64,000 bases of DNA from Quillaja saponaria (taxonomy: Eukaryota; Streptophyta; Magnoliopsida; Fabales; Quillajaceae), in the NCBI GenBank assembly GCA_029379385.1, contig CM055618.1, forward strand, positions 12,224,134 to 12,288,133, written 5' to 3'. Shown piece by piece: positions 62,365-64,000 of this stretch. The notes under the pieces are model-generated. The model was not told where the DNA came from, ran no database searches, and saw nothing but the letters and a program-made list of their open reading frames with translations. The stretch's first letter is position 1; each line of letters starts with the position of its first letter. The translations under genes and the position numbers were made by a program.

Positions 62365-64000
62365 TCATTTCCGATGCCCTGATGATGCCATAAGTACAGC
62401 AACAGCCACAATAAACATAGTCAACATGCTACTGAGAAGTACATATGTTTTTCGAGATGATCTACGATACTCCCCGAAAACAATTATGCCCCAAAAGGTG
62501 CTCACAAGTGGAAGAGCCTGATAGCAAAACCCAAGTTCAAACAAATATATGAGCACAATACTGACATTAAAGCAAAATGCATATCTATTAGTCATTACAG
62601 TACAAAAATTTATATATGGAACTACCTGAACAGCATCTGCTGCTGCATATCCTGCAGCTTGACCTCCCATAAATTGGAGACCATTCCCAAATCCACAAAG
62701 AAGTCCAGCCAACAAGGCCCAGCCTCTGCCTTCCCAATCTACCGCATAAGCCTTTAGTGATGATTTGGGTAAATTTAGTATAGGGTGGTAAAGGAAGGTG
62801 ATGTTTAGAATGATGGCAAGGACAAAACAAGACACTGAAAAGTAGAAGAATGCAGTATAGACACTAATGTGAGGAACCCCTTCCTTTAAAGTGTGCCACT
62901 GATCATTGGTGGCCAAGTTGAATGCAGGTGAGAACAGAGAGAAGCAAACTCCAGCAAAGAAAGTTAAACCCAATCCAATTGATGTGTGCTTTCCAAACAC
63001 CTGAATGTGGTTCAAATTAGTTTAAGCGATGATGTGTTTTCTTGTTTACTGTCAATGTACATATTGTTATACACTGACAATGCATCAAATATCAACCCAA
63101 AAATTTATTATCATGCAGGAGATGTAAATAGTTTCAAAATAGTTATAGAATCAGGATTAGTAAACTACCAACCTTAATAGCTCTTCTATTCTCAAGCTCT
63201 ATAAGGAAACCTGCAGTCCCTACTTTTTCCTTATCTGCAGAACCATTTACCTCCTCTAAATCCTTATATCCAACTATATATGTTCAATATAAGAAGGAAA
63301 AAAAAATGCAAGTTAATCACTTAAACAAGCTTAATCCCAAAAGATAGGAGATAAGAGACTGAAAGAGGTTCCTACCATCAGAATTAGGGGTTTCTTTTAA
63401 AGCAGAAATATTAGTCTCCCTGTGAAAAATATAAGAATCATCAGCATGACGATATAATGCTAGCATTATTAGTTAAAGAAGAAAAGAAGAAAATTTTCAT
63501 TGCTACGATTTAAGAACATTTCAATTAAGCCCGACTGCTGAATGTAAAAAGTCTAGTGTAAAGAGCAGTAGAAGTTAGATGGATATGCAGCAGTTATTAA
63601 ACATTATACAACTAATTTAACAGCAGAAATCAGACTTCAAAATCACTAGCTTCTTCTTACTTCCAGTAAAGAAAAATAATTTCATCCTGAAATATATTGA
63701 AGGATAGTGCAACTATATAATAGCTCAAACACACAGCGGTTGTCATGATCATTTGAAATTAAACATGCAAAACTAGCAACCATAATTTAACCATTATCCC
63801 TAAATCTCTTCTATACATTAATAAACAACACTTACATGGATCCCTTTTTCAAATCACTTGAAACATTATGGAGTTTGGCTTTATTATCAGAAGCATTAGA
63901 TGAGTGAACAGCAGAGCCAAGACAAGCTGCAATCAAGAAGCAAGCAACTCCAGGAAAAAGAATCTCAGCTTTATTAATTTTGCCATCCAGAAAGTAATTT
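62365..64000 (-). CDS. Ureide permease (UPS family), 5' part outside window
   Basis: Membrane transporter for ureides such as allantoin and for uracil-type oxo-heterocycles; about ten membrane helices in full-length members. Exons inside the window: 64000-63836 (partial), 63419-63376, 63273-63173, 63000-62626, 62517-62365; phases agree and about 278 residues are visible. Seen in order: membrane segment GVACFLIAACLGSAVHSSNA, a polar cytosolic loop (DLKKGSM through LEEVNGSADKEK), FLIELENRRAIKVFGKHTSI, then paired membrane segments with WALLAGLLCGFGNGLQFMGG and QAAGYAAADAVQALPLVSTF, and GEYRRSSRKTYVLL near the end. The C-terminus is MASSGHRK. The frame reading through 62518-62625 is an intron. 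Confidence 0.94.

Noticed and set aside
62518..62625. Read-through frame between the last two ureide permease exons
   Set aside because: Bounded by clean GT and AG sites, and the flanking exons join in phase as DAVQ-ALPL.
1..64000. CRISPR arrays, operons, prophage or organellar insertions
   Set aside because: The window is plant nuclear DNA. No regularly spaced repeat-spacer arrays and no plastid or mitochondrial gene sequence were noticed; both tRNAs look nuclear.

Overview
This is nuclear DNA from a flowering plant, most likely a core eudicot and probably a woody rosid; the exact lineage is a low-confidence guess. The evidence is the gene content (ABI5-binding Ninja/AFP protein, ROOT UVB SENSITIVE 3, ureide permease, a PPR protein, an MRS2 Mg2+ channel), many short exons with GT-AG introns, plant-type nuclear tRNA genes, AT-rich intergenic DNA, and RTE-type LINE and MITE remnants. 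I saw no bacterial, viral or organellar block. Exon borders were worked out by hand from splice consensus, reading-frame continuity and remembered family conservation, so coding spans are firmer than UTR ends.

Layout. 1-6.2 kb: an asparagine-synthetase-domain protein (minus, cut by the left edge), with a tRNA-Thr(CGU) just beyond its start. 6.4-9.1 kb: AT-rich spacer with a LINE scrap. 9.1-13.6 kb: G3BP-like NTF2+RRM+RGG RNA-binding protein (plus), with a probable GC-AG last intron. 14.9-16.5 kb: two ABRE/G-box clusters before an AFP/Ninja-family gene (plus, 17.0-20.8 kb). 21.6-24.7 kb: a plant-specific Ser-rich/Cys-tailed protein of unknown function (minus), with a possible cassette exon and a 16-residue repeat stranded in another frame. 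27.0-33.4 kb: MRS2 Mg2+ transporter (plus), with a decayed RTE LINE in intron 2. 35.1-41.0 kb: 12-exon purple acid phosphatase (minus). 41.1-44.9 kb: AT-rich repeat-bearing spacer. 45.1-46.2 kb: kinase-less WAK-like galacturonan-binding protein (minus). 47.5-49.4 kb: single-exon PPR protein (minus). 49.6 kb: tRNA-Asn(GUU). 50.0-55.1 kb: RUS3 (plus, 15 exons). 57.2-61.0 kb: AIPP2-like protein without a PHD finger (minus). 62.4-64 kb: ureide permease (minus, cut by the right edge).

The genes are ordinary single-copy neighbours and do not form a pathway or cluster. The least expected observations are the unknown gene at 21.6-24.7 kb (frame-neutral 105-nt Cys-rich exon; five exact 48-nt repeat units in a displaced frame), the GC-AG intron, the regularly spaced G-boxes before the AFP gene, and the dispersed repeat pairs shared between distant parts of the window. 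I found no convincing new multigene system.
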